NCBI RefSeq assembly: GCF_004402015.1
Contig: NZ_SOPW01000022.1
Location: 1 to 44,873, forward strand
Length of the DNA: 44,873 bases
Direction: 5' to 3'
Source: Filobacillus milosensis
GTDB lineage: Bacteria; Bacillota; Bacilli; Bacillales; Alkalibacillaceae
The position numbers and the translations under genes were made by a program. The notes beneath the pieces are model-generated. The model worked only from the letters and a program-made list of their open reading frames with translations, made no database searches and was not told where the DNA came from. Of the stretch, positions 1-8,101 are shown piece by piece (the stretch's first letter is position 1; each line of letters starts with the position of its first letter).

Positions 1-2
1 AT

Positions 3-79
3 ACACGCATCTCCTTTTTTGTACTTGTTTATTGGTCTAAACAAAGTTTAACAAAATTAGGAGATTGCGTGTTTTTTAT
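3..79 (+). terminator. Probable terminator-like hairpin at the left edge
   Basis: Positions 3-14 and 60-72 are complementary with one bulged base, and 25-31 with 38-44 form a nested stem. A T-rich run follows at 73-79. This could end a rightward gene lying outside the window. The 45-base apical part is long for a simple terminator, so a structured RNA end is an alternative. Confidence 0.4.
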
Positions 80-120
80 TTGTCAGAAAATTATCTGTAC
101 CCCAACATATATTTTAGAGC

Positions 121-171
121 CAAAAAACGAAACACCGACCGTGATTTTTTATAATCACGATTAGCGTTTCG
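121..171 (-). terminator. Terminator for the leftward oxidoreductase gene
   Basis: The arms CGTGATT (140-146) and AATCACG (153-159) lie inside outer arms CGAAAC (128-133) and GTTTCG (166-171). On the minus strand the stem is followed by a T run (complement of 122-127), as in an intrinsic terminator. It lies about 20 bases beyond the stop codon of the 190-1125 gene. Confidence 0.6.
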
Positions 172-189
172 CTCATTTAAAGAATTTAT

Positions 190-1125
190 TTATTCTATAT
201 TTATAACAATTTTTCCTTTAGCATGATGGGTTTCACTTAAGGCATGTGCTTCTCTAATCCCTTGTTCACTTAACGGGAAGCGGTGCCCAATAATAACTTT
301 AAGTTTACCGACTTCCATTTGTTTAGCGATTTGTTGAAGCTGCTCACCTTTTGGTTCTAACCAAACAAAAAACGCGTTGACGGCATGTTCTTTAGCTTTT
401 TCTTCTTCAGGTGGTGCTGCAACTGATGCGAGTTCTCCACCTGACTTTAATACTTGATAGCTTTTCTCTTGAATTTCCCCACCAAGTGTATCTAGTACAA
501 AATCATAGTTTGAAATCTCTTCTTCAAAATTTTGTTTTGTATAATCAATAACTTCATCTGCTCCAAGACTCTTAACCAAGTCTACGTTTTTTGTGCTACA
601 AGTTGTTGCCACATAAGCACCAGCGTTTTTCGCTAATTGGATCGCAAATGATCCGACTCCACCAGATCCTGCGTGGATGAGAACTTTGTGTCCTTCTTTA
701 ACGCTTCCATGTTCAAACATACATTGCCATGCGGTTAATGCAGTTAGTGGAACTGAAGCGGCTTCCTCAAAGCTGATGTTTTCAGGGATTTTTGCTAATA
801 GATGCGAATCAACAGCTGTAAATTCAGCATAAGTTCCACGATTCGTTAGTTCCGGACGAGCAAAAACTTTATCCCCAACTTTGTAATCCTTCACATTTTC
901 TCCGACTTCATCAATAACGCCTGCTGCATCCCAACCGAGGATGATTGGGAAATCAAAAGGCACCATTTCTTTTAGATAGCCTTCACGTAGTTTCCAGTCA
1001 ATTGGGTTGATAGAGGTCGCATGTAATTTAACAATGACTTGTCCCTTATCGGGAGTTGGTTTTTCCACTTCTTTTTCTGTTAAGACATCTTGACCACCAT
1101 ATTGATCTATAACAATTGCTTTCAT
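190..1125 (-). CDS. NADP-dependent oxidoreductase, quinone oxidoreductase (zeta-crystallin-like) branch of the MDR superfamily
   Basis: This 311-residue protein has the medium-chain dehydrogenase/reductase layout: a GroES-like N-terminal half and a Rossmann half with AGSGGVG at residues 152-158 for NAD(P)H. The zinc-ligand cysteine set of classical alcohol dehydrogenases is not visible, which places it with the zinc-free quinone and enone reductases. The family reduces quinones or activated double bonds in the cytoplasm, and the substrate cannot be read from sequence. It stands alone on the minus strand with a terminator hairpin at 121-171. The start is an ATG preceded by AGGTGACA. The length is normal for the family and no lesion is seen. 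Confidence 0.85.
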   Translation of the reverse strand: MKAIVIDQYGGQDVLTEKEVEKPTPDKGQVIVKLHATSINPIDWKLREGYLKEMVPFDFPIILGWDAAGVIDEVGENVKDYKVGDKVFARPELTNRGTYAEFTAVDSHLLAKIPENISFEEAASVPLTALTAWQCMFEHGSVKEGHKVLIHAGSGGVGSFAIQLAKNAGAYVATTCSTKNVDLVKSLGADEVIDYTKQNFEEEISNYDFVLDTLGGEIQEKSYQVLKSGGELASVAAPPEEEKAKEHAVNAFFVWLEPKGEQLQQIAKQMEVGKLKVIIGHRFPLSEQGIREAHALSETHHAKGKIVINIE

Positions 1126-1272
1126 GTTGTCACCTACTTTTCAAAGTTTGCATTTTAGTATTAATTTTTGAGGAAAAGAATATTCGAAATAGATTGTATT
1201 AGATACAGTTCAAAAGATAAAATATAATGCTTATTAATATTAATTTGGAAAATAAAATTATTAAGACAACCC

Positions 1273-1314
1273 AAAATGACACCAATCATTATTATTAAAG
1301 ATCGGTGCCATTTT
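1273..1314 (-). terminator. Terminator for the eRF1-like gene
   Basis: Positions 1273-1286 pair with 1301-1314 over about 13 bases with a few G-U pairs. On the minus strand the stem ends in ATTTT, 38 bases after the stop codon of the 1352-2155 gene. The T run is short, so efficiency is uncertain. Confidence 0.5.
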
Positions 1315-1351
1315 AATTGCCTTTACTGGTTATGTCCCATTCTCTAGCTAT

Positions 1352-2155
1352 TTAAACGACTTTATCTAATACTTTCATTTCTTCTTCAGCTAACAGGTTC
1401 TTGTTAATTTTTTCATCAACATCTTTATTCATATGCTCATCTAAATCGTTTACTTCATCTGATTCACCGACAAGATAGATACGTTCCCAATCATTATCTT
1501 TGGCTACTTTATCTAGTTTCGGAGCAATGCTTTTGTACCAACGATAACGATTAGCCTCAAAACGTTCATTAAATTCATCCTTTTTAGACGTTTTGCCACC
1601 ACCAGTACCTAAGTTAGAGTCGGCTTTATGTGTACCTTGGTGCATTCTCCAATCTTCTGTATCTAAATCTAACTCGTAAACATTCGTATCATTCACAGTG
1701 CCTAGCTCAGCATCAATATACTTAATTTGGTTTTTCTGAGTTAGAATAATGCCAGTCTTAGGGAAGCTTTCCTGAAGTTCTTTTAGTTGACCTAGTACAG
1801 GTTCTTCTTCCCAATAAAATTCTGTTTTGACAGGCATTTGCAAGATGTCCGCATACCAAACATCTTCATCTGCTGTCGCGAAAATGATGACACTTTTCTT
1901 CAGGCTTGTTTCGTTTTCATCTATAAAACTTTCAACTTTTTCTTTTACAGCCCAATAATTTCGTTTTTCATCTGAATCGCCATCTTCTTGTAAGTATGAC
2001 TCGAAGTTATTTAAACCGTTTTTTAGTTGAAGTCTCCATTTACCACCTTGTTGATCAGGATCAGCAGGGTCTGTATTTAAATACATTGTAAATACTCGGT
2101 TTGGTTTTTCTACACGATAATGTTCAAGTTTATTTAATAATGGTTTTAAATCCAA
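1352..2155 (-). CDS. VLRF1/baeRF family eRF1-like protein (putative ribosome-associated release or rescue factor)
   Basis: The 267-residue acidic protein resembles the bacterial relatives of archaeal-eukaryotic release factor 1 (VLRF1/baeRF families). The loop expected to enter the peptidyl-transferase centre lies around residues 180-210: a glycine-rich TGGGK at 184-188, then a basic, aromatic helix (NERFEANRYRWYK). In eRF1 the loop is GGQ, and here the glutamine position reads G-K. A further alpha/beta segment follows (ERIYLVGE, 224-231). The start is TTG at 2153-2155, chosen because AAGGAGAGG lies about 6 bases upstream on the minus strand. It stands alone. Family assignment rests on remembered pattern, so treat the function as tentative. 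Confidence 0.6.
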   Translation of the reverse strand: MDLKPLLNKLEHYRVEKPNRVFTMYLNTDPADPDQQGGKWRLQLKNGLNNFESYLQEDGDSDEKRNYWAVKEKVESFIDENETSLKKSVIIFATADEDVWYADILQMPVKTEFYWEEEPVLGQLKELQESFPKTGIILTQKNQIKYIDAELGTVNDTNVYELDLDTEDWRMHQGTHKADSNLGTGGGKTSKKDEFNERFEANRYRWYKSIAPKLDKVAKDNDWERIYLVGESDEVNDLDEHMNKDVDEKINKNLLAEEEMKVLDKVV

Positions 2156-2242
2156 TGAAATCCTCTCCTTTATGTGGATTTACTATTTTCATTCCCACAA
2201 CAAAATCATCTTAAACAAGCTTCTCTAATTCGTGCAGAAACC

Positions 2243-2272
2243 TTGACAGATTGACGTATAAAGATAGATAAT
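2243..2272 (+). promoter_or_regulatory. Promoter of the riboflavin operon
   Basis: TTGACA at 2243-2248 and GATAAT at 2267-2272 are spaced by 18 bases, a sigma-A type promoter. Transcription would begin near 2279, about 15 bases before the FMN riboswitch. Confidence 0.6.
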
Positions 2273-2293
2273 TTAATAAGATTGTAGAGGAAA

Positions 2294-2435
2294 ATCCTTC
2301 GGGGCAGGGTGAAAATCCCGACCGGCGGTGATGAATAGGAATCTATTCTTAGTCCGTGACCCGTGAGGCAATTGCCGAGCGGTGGATCCAGTGTGACTCT
2401 GGAGCCGACAGTTAAAGTCTGGATGGGAGAAGGAT
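2294..2435 (+). promoter_or_regulatory. FMN riboswitch (RFN element)
   Basis: The conserved RFN blocks are all present: a closing stem ATCCTTC/GAAGGAT (2294-2300 with 2429-2435), GGGGCAGGGTGAAAATCCCG, ACCGGCGGTGA, AGTCCGTGACCC, and GGTGGATCCAGTGTGA with the AGCCGACAGT block. FMN binding lowers expression of the rib genes. The aptamer ends only 26 bases before the ribD ribosome binding site, and no intrinsic terminator is visible between them. Control is therefore more likely at translation initiation than by termination, which is the mode known for B. subtilis. Confidence 0.95.
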
Positions 2436-2474
2436 CAGATCGCTAGCCGAATACCTGAATGAGGAGGTTAACGA

Positions 2475-3575
2475 TTGAGAGACAAACAATTTTATATGCA
2501 TCATGCCTTAGAATTAGCCCGCTTAACGATAGGGCAAACTAGGCCTAATCCATCAGTGGGTGCTGTTGTCGTTAAAGATGGCAGGGTAGTTGGAACTGGT
2601 ACACATATGACAGCCGGAGAACCACATGCAGAAGTATTTGCTTTGCAACAGGCAGGTGAGCAGGCTAGAGGTGCAGAAATCTATGTAACCTTAGAGCCGT
2701 GTGCCCATTATGGAAAAACACCGCCTTGTTCTAAAGCGATTATTGACTATGGAATCAAAAAGGTCTATGTTGCAACACTTGACCCCAATCCTAAGGTAGC
2801 TGGAAAAGGTGTCGAGTGGATTCGAAGTGAAGGCATTGATGTAGAAGTTGGTGTTTTAGAAGAAGAAGCACAAGAAATTAACAAAATGTTTTTTTATTAT
2901 ATGAAAACTCGTAAACCTTATATCACACTTAAAACCGCTGTTTCTCTGGATGGGAAAATGACGGCTAACAGCGGAGATAGTAAATGGATTACGAGCGATC
3001 AATCACGTTTAGATGTTCATCTGAATCGTCATCGTCATGATGCAATTTTAGTAGGAAGTGAGACGGTTTTACGAGATGATCCTCTATTAACCACCCGTTT
3101 GCCCCACGGAGGTATAAACCCTACACGTATCGTCCTCGATACACATTTATCTATTCCATTAGAAGCAAAACTTTTATCGAATCCTGATGCTAAAACAATA
3201 GTAGTTTGCGGTAAACATGCAGATACTACAAAAGAAGAAGCTATTAATCAGATTAATCATGTTCAAGTATGGCGTTTAGAGAGTGAACGAGTTGAATTAG
3301 CTGCACTTTTAGAAAGAATGGCAGAGGAACAACTCATGAGCTTATATGTTGAAGGAGGATCAACAATTCATTCAGCCTTCATTCAACATCAACTATTCAA
3401 TGAAATTCACCTTTACATGGCACCAAAATTAATTGGAGGTGCGATGAGCAAAGCTTTTTATAATCAGTTTGGTTTTGAAGAAGTGAAGGATTCTATTCAC
3501 GTAGAGTTTGATTCGATTGAACAAATTGGAAAAGATATAAAAATTATCGCAAAGCCTCAAGTAGAGGAGGGTTAG
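2475..3575 (+). CDS. ribD: Bifunctional riboflavin deaminase/reductase RibD
   Basis: RibD carries out two middle steps of riboflavin synthesis: deamination of diaminohydroxyphosphoribosylaminopyrimidine, then NADPH-dependent reduction of the ribosyl side chain. The N-terminal cytidine-deaminase domain has HAE at residues 51-53 and PCAHYGKTPPC at 75-85, which hold the catalytic glutamate and the zinc ligands. The reductase domain starts near residue 147 (KPYITLKTAVSLDGKM). The 366-residue length is normal. The start is TTG, supported by GAGGAGGT at 2461-2468. It is the first gene of the operon, under the FMN riboswitch, and its stop is followed after two bases by ribE. Confidence 0.96.
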   Translation: MRDKQFYMHHALELARLTIGQTRPNPSVGAVVVKDGRVVGTGTHMTAGEPHAEVFALQQAGEQARGAEIYVTLEPCAHYGKTPPCSKAIIDYGIKKVYVATLDPNPKVAGKGVEWIRSEGIDVEVGVLEEEAQEINKMFFYYMKTRKPYITLKTAVSLDGKMTANSGDSKWITSDQSRLDVHLNRHRHDAILVGSETVLRDDPLLTTRLPHGGINPTRIVLDTHLSIPLEAKLLSNPDAKTIVVCGKHADTTKEEAINQINHVQVWRLESERVELAALLERMAEEQLMSLYVEGGSTIHSAFIQHQLFNEIHLYMAPKLIGGAMSKAFYNQFGFEEVKDSIHVEFDSIEQIGKDIKIIAKPQVEEG

Positions 3576-3577
3576 GT

Positions 3578-4231
3578 TTGTTTACAGGGATTATTGAAGA
3601 AGTTGGCACCATTAAACAAATGAAGCAAGGTGCTGAATCATTAGAGTTAACGATTGAAGTAAAAAAAATTACAGATGATATGCAATTAGGGGACAGCATC
3701 TCAGTTAACGGTGTATGCCTTACCGTTACAGATTTTACAGATACGACCTTTGATACAGATATTATGCCTGAAACGTTTCATCATACAGCGTTAAAAACTT
3801 TATCTAAAGGTTCTAAAGTGAATTTAGAGCGTGCCATGCATGCCAATGGCCGATTTGGTGGTCACTTTGTTTCTGGTCACGTGGATGGACTAGGTAATAT
3901 TGTAAAGCGTGAAACGGTGGATAATGCCGAGTATTTTCATATTGAAGTATCTGAAGAACTTTCAAAATATATGATGATGAAAGGCTCGGTTAGTGTGGAT
4001 GGTACTTCCTTAACGATATTTGGTTTAGAAAACAACCAATTTACGATTTCGTTAATACCGCATACACAAGATGCGACGATTCTAACAAGTAAGTATGCTG
4101 GGGATGAAGTCAATATTGAGTGTGATATGTTATTAAAATATGTCCATCAATTAATCAAGTCTGATTCAGATGGGGAAGGCGACGGCCTATCACTCGATCA
4201 AATTAGACGCGCAGGATTTATGGGGCAATAA
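3578..4231 (+). CDS. ribE: Riboflavin synthase, alpha subunit
   Basis: The enzyme dismutates two molecules of 6,7-dimethyl-8-ribityllumazine to riboflavin and a pyrimidinedione that is recycled. The 217-residue protein has the two tandem lumazine-binding barrels: the first opens with [10 protein letters not shown], and the second with [14 protein letters not shown] near residue 90. The start is TTG at 3578. Its ribosome binding site, GAGGAGG (3564-3570), lies inside the last codons of ribD, so the two genes are probably translationally coupled. The next gene, ribBA, follows after 41 bases with its own strong site. Confidence 0.96.
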   Translation: MFTGIIEEVGTIKQMKQGAESLELTIEVKKITDDMQLGDSISVNGVCLTVTDFTDTTFDTDIMPETFHHTALKTLSKGSKVNLERAMHANGRFGGHFVSGHVDGLGNIVKRETVDNAEYFHIEVSEELSKYMMMKGSVSVDGTSLTIFGLENNQFTISLIPHTQDATILTSKYAGDEVNIECDMLLKYVHQLIKSDSDGEGDGLSLDQIRRAGFMGQ

Positions 4232-4272
4232 TAGAGGAGAACGTTTATACGTTTGATAGGGAGGAAACAGAT

Positions 4273-5460
4273 ATGTTTGATTCTGTACATGAAGCAATAG
4301 AAGATTTAAAACAGGGGAAGGTTGTCATTGTGGTCGACGATGAGAACCGTGAAAATGAAGGAGATTTTGTTGCTTTAGCTGAGAAAACGACACCTGAAGT
4401 TGTGAATTTCATGGTTAGTGAAGGACGCGGCTTATTATGCGCGCCGATTACACATGAAAAAGCCGAGCAATTACAACTAAACTTAATGGCAGATGTGAAT
4501 ACCGATAGTCATGGAACAGCATTTACCGTAAGTATTGATCATGTTGAGACGACTACTGGGATTAGCGCAGGGGAACGCTCTAGATCTATTATGCGTTTAG
4601 CTGAAGATGATGTGATTCCAACTGAATTTAAGCGACCTGGACATATTTTTCCTTTAATCGCAAAAGAAGGTGGCGTGTTACGTCGTGCCGGCCATACTGA
4701 AGCAGCAGTTGACTTAGCTCGATTAGCTGGCGGTAAACCAGCCGGAGCGATTTGTGAAATCATGAATGAAGACGGAACAATGGCTCGAGTTCCAGAGCTT
4801 CGTAAACTAGCTGACGAACACGGATTAAAATTAATTACTATTGAAGAATTGATTAAATATCGCCGTAAACATGAAAAATTAGTTAATAGAGAAGTTGAAA
4901 TTAATCTACCAACATCTTATGGTGATTTCCGAACAATTGCTTACACTAACCAAATTGACGGTAGAGAACATATTGCATTAGTAAAAGGTACAATTTCACC
5001 AGAAGAACCGACACTTGTAAGAGTACACAGTGAATGCTTAACTGGAGATGTATTTGGGTCACACCGTTGTGACTGTGGGCCACAATTAGAATCTGCTTTA
5101 CAACAAATTGAAGAAGCAGGAAAAGGTGTACTTCTCTATATGCGTCAAGAAGGTAGGGGAATTGGCCTATTAAATAAACTCAAAGCTTATAAGCTTCAAG
5201 AAGAAGGTTACGATACAGTTGAAGCTAATGAAAAGTTAGGGTACGCAGCTGATTTACGAGATTATGGTATTGGAGCTCAGATCCTTGAAGATTTGGGAGT
5301 TCGTAAAATGAAATTATTGACGAACAATCCTCGTAAAATCAAAGGTTTGCATGGTTATGACCTTGAGTTAGTCGATCGTGTGCCATTAAAAATGGACCCA
5401 AATAAAGATAATGAAAAATATTTAAATACAAAACGTGATAAATTAGGACACTTATTCTAA
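4273..5460 (+). CDS. ribBA: Bifunctional 3,4-dihydroxy-2-butanone-4-phosphate synthase / GTP cyclohydrolase II
   Basis: The protein supplies both precursors of riboflavin. Its N-terminal half makes the four-carbon DHBP unit from ribulose 5-phosphate, and its C-terminal half opens GTP. The DHBP domain shows [11 protein letters not shown] near residues 22-32 and [13 protein letters not shown] near 141-153. The cyclohydrolase domain shows the zinc-binding segment [15 protein letters not shown] around residues 255-270 and RQEGRGIGL further on. At 395 residues it matches family length. An ATG start follows GGGAGG. ribH begins 16 bases after its stop, consistent with one transcript. Confidence 0.96.
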   Translation: MFDSVHEAIEDLKQGKVVIVVDDENRENEGDFVALAEKTTPEVVNFMVSEGRGLLCAPITHEKAEQLQLNLMADVNTDSHGTAFTVSIDHVETTTGISAGERSRSIMRLAEDDVIPTEFKRPGHIFPLIAKEGGVLRRAGHTEAAVDLARLAGGKPAGAICEIMNEDGTMARVPELRKLADEHGLKLITIEELIKYRRKHEKLVNREVEINLPTSYGDFRTIAYTNQIDGREHIALVKGTISPEEPTLVRVHSECLTGDVFGSHRCDCGPQLESALQQIEEAGKGVLLYMRQEGRGIGLLNKLKAYKLQEEGYDTVEANEKLGYAADLRDYGIGAQILEDLGVRKMKLLTNNPRKIKGLHGYDLELVDRVPLKMDPNKDNEKYLNTKRDKLGHLF

Positions 5461-5476
5461 GTTGGAGGGGAACATA

Positions 5477-5944
5477 ATGAAAACATTTGAAGGAAATTTA
5501 GTTGGTTCGGGACTTAAAGTAGGGATCGTAGCAGGACGTTTTAACGCATTCATTACAGAAAAGCTAGTTGAAGGTGCAACAGACGGATTTAGACGTCACG
5601 GTGTTGACGTAGATGAAATTGATATAGCATGGGTACCTGGTGCCTATGAAATTCCATTAGCGGCTAAAAAAATGGCAATGACAGATGAATATGATGCGAT
5701 TGTGACATTAGGTGCAGTCATTAGAGGCTCGACGCCACACTTTGATTATGTGTGTGGTGAAGCGGCTAAGGGCGTTTCATCAGTAGGACTTGATACAGGG
5801 GTACCGGTTATTTTTGGCGTGCTAACAACTAACACTATTGAGCAAGCGATTGAACGAGCAGGAACAAAAGCAGGTAACAAAGGTTATGAAGCGGCTGTTG
5901 GTGCGATTGAAATGGCAAACCTTCTTAAAGACATGGAACAATAA
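5477..5944 (+). CDS. ribH: 6,7-dimethyl-8-ribityllumazine synthase
   Basis: Lumazine synthase condenses DHBP with the ribitylaminopyrimidine made by RibD. In Bacillus it assembles an icosahedral shell around RibE (family knowledge). The active-site region [11 protein letters not shown], with the conserved histidine, and the [10 protein letters not shown] strand are present. The reading frame is open back to a TTG at 5462, but the ATG at 5477 is the better start: GGAGGGG at 5464-5470 sits at normal distance. This gives 155 residues, the usual length. It is the last riboflavin gene, and no ribT homologue follows. Confidence 0.95.
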   Translation: MKTFEGNLVGSGLKVGIVAGRFNAFITEKLVEGATDGFRRHGVDVDEIDIAWVPGAYEIPLAAKKMAMTDEYDAIVTLGAVIRGSTPHFDYVCGEAAKGVSSVGLDTGVPVIFGVLTTNTIEQAIERAGTKAGNKGYEAAVGAIEMANLLKDMEQ

Positions 5945-5991
5945 TTTTCAAAAAGCTGAAACATTCTTTTAAGCTATTGTCTTTACACCTT

Positions 5992-6000
5992 TGTTATAAT
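5992..6000 (+). promoter_or_regulatory. Extended -10 promoter after ribH
   Basis: TGTTATAAT is a perfect extended -10 (TGnTATAAT) with no clear -35. It lies 33 bases before the start of the 61-residue membrane protein, so that gene is probably transcribed independently of the rib operon. Confidence 0.55.
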
Positions 6001-6032
6001 AAAACCAGCATGATAGAAATAGGTGATTAGCT

Positions 6033-6218
6033 ATGATGGAATTTTTATATTTTCCAGAAGATAAAACAGAATATTTACCAGCCATCATTACGCTGGTTCT
6101 ATTTATGACAATTGCTGTATTGTCGATGCGCTTAATTCTAAGGAAATCTAAGCGTGAACAAGAGCAGTTTGAAGCAAAGTATCCTGAGGGAAAACGAGAA
6201 TATAATAAATCTAATTAA
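6033..6218 (+). CDS. Small single-pass membrane protein, unknown function
   Basis: The 61-residue product has one hydrophobic segment at about residues 15-37, followed by a strongly charged tail rich in Lys, Arg and Glu. That suggests a bitopic membrane protein with a cytoplasmic C terminus. I do not recognise a family. It is preceded by AGGTGA and an extended -10 promoter, and closed by a strong terminator, so it is a monocistronic unit rather than an extension of the rib operon. A second ATG at 6036 could also serve as start. Confidence 0.65.
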   Translation: MMEFLYFPEDKTEYLPAIITLVLFMTIAVLSMRLILRKSKREQEQFEAKYPEGKREYNKSN

Positions 6219-6226
6219 CCCATATT

Positions 6227-6266
6227 AAAACGTCCTGATTTTTGATGAATTAGGACGTTTATTTTT
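6227..6266 (+). terminator. Intrinsic terminator
   Basis: AAAACGTCCT (6227-6236) pairs with AGGACGTTT (6252-6260), followed by ATTTTT. The upstream A run could let it act for the convergent gene at 6277-6579 as well. Confidence 0.75.
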
Positions 6267-6276
6267 GCTTTAAGTA

Positions 6277-6579
6277 TTATAGTGTAATCATCATGATGAC
6301 AAAGCTAGATAAAAACACTAAAAGGCTTGCAACGAACATAGGTTTGATTGAAGTGATTACTTTTTCTACTGGAGATACCTTTGCATCCCCATAAATAATG
6401 GTGCTCTGTTTTTGATTAAAATTGGATAGGCCATCTCCACTAAAAGATATAAAAGCGACTACACACCCAATTCCAAACGCTAAATAAGAAATTGGAACTT
6501 CAGAGAAATAATGTATTGCATAAATGATGGCATATAAAATAGCAATTCTAACAACTATGCCTATTAAGTATTTCTTCAT
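6277..6579 (-). CDS. Small polytopic membrane protein, unknown function
   Basis: From the ATG at 6577-6579 the product is 100 residues with about three hydrophobic stretches: residues 4-21, 28-45 and the last 22. A polar segment (GDGLSNFNQK onward) lies between the second and third. The frame is open upstream, but AGGGGGAGAT on the minus strand directly precedes this ATG, so the upstream extension is probably not translated. No family is recognised. It is convergent with the 61-residue protein and divergent from the superoxide dismutase gene. Confidence 0.55.
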   Translation of the reverse strand: MKKYLIGIVVRIAILYAIIYAIHYFSEVPISYLAFGIGCVVAFISFSGDGLSNFNQKQSTIIYGDAKVSPVEKVITSIKPMFVASLLVFLSSFVIMMITL

Positions 6580-6722
6580 AATATCTCCCCCTAAAATGTA
6601 ATACGAAAAAACCTCATCAAATGTTTCAAAAAATTTTGGATATAACATACCATGCAAATATTTTTTACTACCTATATGTTTATTTCTTAATATATTTTAC
6701 CAAACTAGTGAATGAGGTGATG

Positions 6723-7307
6723 ATGTTGCGTTATATCGGAGTATTATTAGGTCTTTTACTTATATTAACCGCATGTTCTGCGGATACAGAGACTATTTAT
6801 GAAGCGGATATAAAAAATAAGGATTTAGATATTATTGGAAAAGCTAAATTCCAAACAGATCCAGGCGGCGTTAAACTAACCGTCAATTTGGAAGGGCTGT
6901 CTCCAGGCTTTCATGGTATTCACCTACATGAGTTTCCAAAATGCGAACCACCTACCTTTGAATCGGCAGGTAACCATTGGAGTAATCAAGGGGATAAGAA
7001 ACACGGTTTGATGAATCCTGATGGGCATCATATTGGAGATATGACAAATTTAAAAGTCGATGGTGATGGCACTGCTACCTTTGAATATGTGATTGAAGAT
7101 GCAACATTACAAGATGGAAAAGGATCTATTTTTAAAGACGAAGGAAAAGCATTAATCATACATTCAGGACAAGACGATGGAGTTAGTCAACCTGCGGGCA
7201 ACTCGGGAGAACGTATTGCATGTGCAGAAATCATTAAAGGTAAACAACGCTCGGATGGTCAAAATCCAGGGGATCAGGTAGAAAAAGAAGCAGAAGAGAA
7301 AGAGTAA
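6723..7307 (+). CDS. Cu,Zn superoxide dismutase-like lipoprotein
   Basis: The protein is predicted to be a lipid-anchored extracytoplasmic superoxide dismutase. The signal peptide ends in a lipobox, LTAC, with Cys at residue 18. The SodC fold ligands are all visible: H67 and H69 (copper), H85 (bridging), H94, H103 and D106 (zinc), and H147 (copper). C74 and C167 could form the structural disulfide, and R164 is the active-site arginine. The frame is open upstream to 6621, but GAGGTGA at 6714-6720 points to the ATG at 6723 (a TTG at 6726 is also possible). The paralogue YojM of B. subtilis lacks two copper ligands, and this one does not. Confidence 0.9.
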   Translation: MLRYIGVLLGLLLILTACSADTETIYEADIKNKDLDIIGKAKFQTDPGGVKLTVNLEGLSPGFHGIHLHEFPKCEPPTFESAGNHWSNQGDKKHGLMNPDGHHIGDMTNLKVDGDGTATFEYVIEDATLQDGKGSIFKDEGKALIIHSGQDDGVSQPAGNSGERIACAEIIKGKQRSDGQNPGDQVEKEAEEKE

Positions 7308-7322
7308 TGTGTTAAGGTGATA

Positions 7323-7356
7323 AACGTGAATTCATAATCGAGTTCACGTTTTTTAT
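7323..7356 (+). terminator. Intrinsic terminator of the SodC-like gene
   Basis: AACGTGAA (7323-7330) pairs with TTCACGTT (7343-7350), followed by a T run. It lies 16 bases after the stop codon. Confidence 0.8.
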
Positions 7357-7397
7357 ATGTTTAAGGATAAATTTCATAAAAGTTGAATAGAAAATTA

Positions 7398-7406
7398 TGT
7401 TAAAAT
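7398..7406 (+). promoter_or_regulatory. Extended -10 promoter candidate
   Basis: TGTTAAAAT matches the extended -10 pattern TGnTAnAAT and lies 50 bases before the DUF218 pseudogene start. The same 9-mer occurs before the giant membrane protein gene at 11312-11320. Confidence 0.4.
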
Positions 7407-7455
7407 TCAAATAGATAAATAATGATACTTACCAGCTATAAAGGGTTGATTTAAA

Positions 7456-8051
7456 TTGACCAAAAGATTGGCAATCAGATTAGTCATTGCAATCATCGTT
7501 ATTCTCCTTATTTTAATAACCTATTCAGCTTATAGCATTTGGTCTTTTAGTGACAAGAATCAATTAGTTAAAACTGATGTGGCTATAGTACTTGGTGCTG
7601 CTTTTGGGATGATGAACCATCTCCTGTTTTTCGCGAGAGAATTAATCACTCAATCTGGCTTTATGAGAATGATTATGTAGAAAAAATTATTTTTACGGGT
7701 GGTAAAGCCAATGGAGATAGGTTTGCTGAGTCTGACGTTGCAAGGGATTATGCTATTAAAAACAATGTTAATGCAGAAGATATATTAATTGAAACTAATT
7801 CAAAAGTAACAGAGGAAAACCTAACATACGCTTATGAAATGGCAGTTAAGAATAATTTCAACACATTCACAATTGTAAGTGACCCATTACATATGAAAAG
7901 AGCAATGTTAATGGCAGAAAACTTAGGGATGGAGGCCTATTCTTCACCTACAACAAGTTCTGCTTATAAAACATTGAATAGTAAAGTCCCATTTTTCCTG
8001 AGAGAGTTGTTTTTCTATATTGGTTATATTTTCACTTTGCCATTTAGATAG
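7456..8051 (+). pseudogene. DUF218 (YdcF/SanA-like) membrane-anchored protein gene with a -1 frameshift
   Basis: The 5' frame gives an N-terminal membrane helix followed by KTDVAIVLGAAF and then unrelated residues to a stop at 7680. From about 7606 the next frame continues the family: DDEPSPVFRERI, then FTGGKANGDRFAESD and SDPLHMKRAMLMAENLG, ending in a C-terminal hydrophobic stretch. Adding one T to the TTTT run at 7602-7605 restores a single 198-residue protein reading AAFWDDEPSPVF. DUF218 proteins are envelope-linked with poorly known function. The start is TTG 7456, weakly supported by AAAGGG. The lesion is either a real mutation or a sequencing error. Confidence 0.85.
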
Positions 8052-8101
8052 TACAAAAAGAGGAAATCTACACAAATCTATTAATTAAGGGGAAGATATA
8101 C

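Noticed and set aside
4539-4763. Minus-strand ORF inside ribBA and similar ORFs inside leuS, metK, menF and menD
   Set aside because: They are shadows of strongly conserved genes on the other strand and lack start signals.
6621-6722. N-terminal extension of the SodC-like protein
   Set aside because: The frame is open, but the binding site GAGGTGA at 6714-6720 and the lipoprotein signal place the start at 6723.
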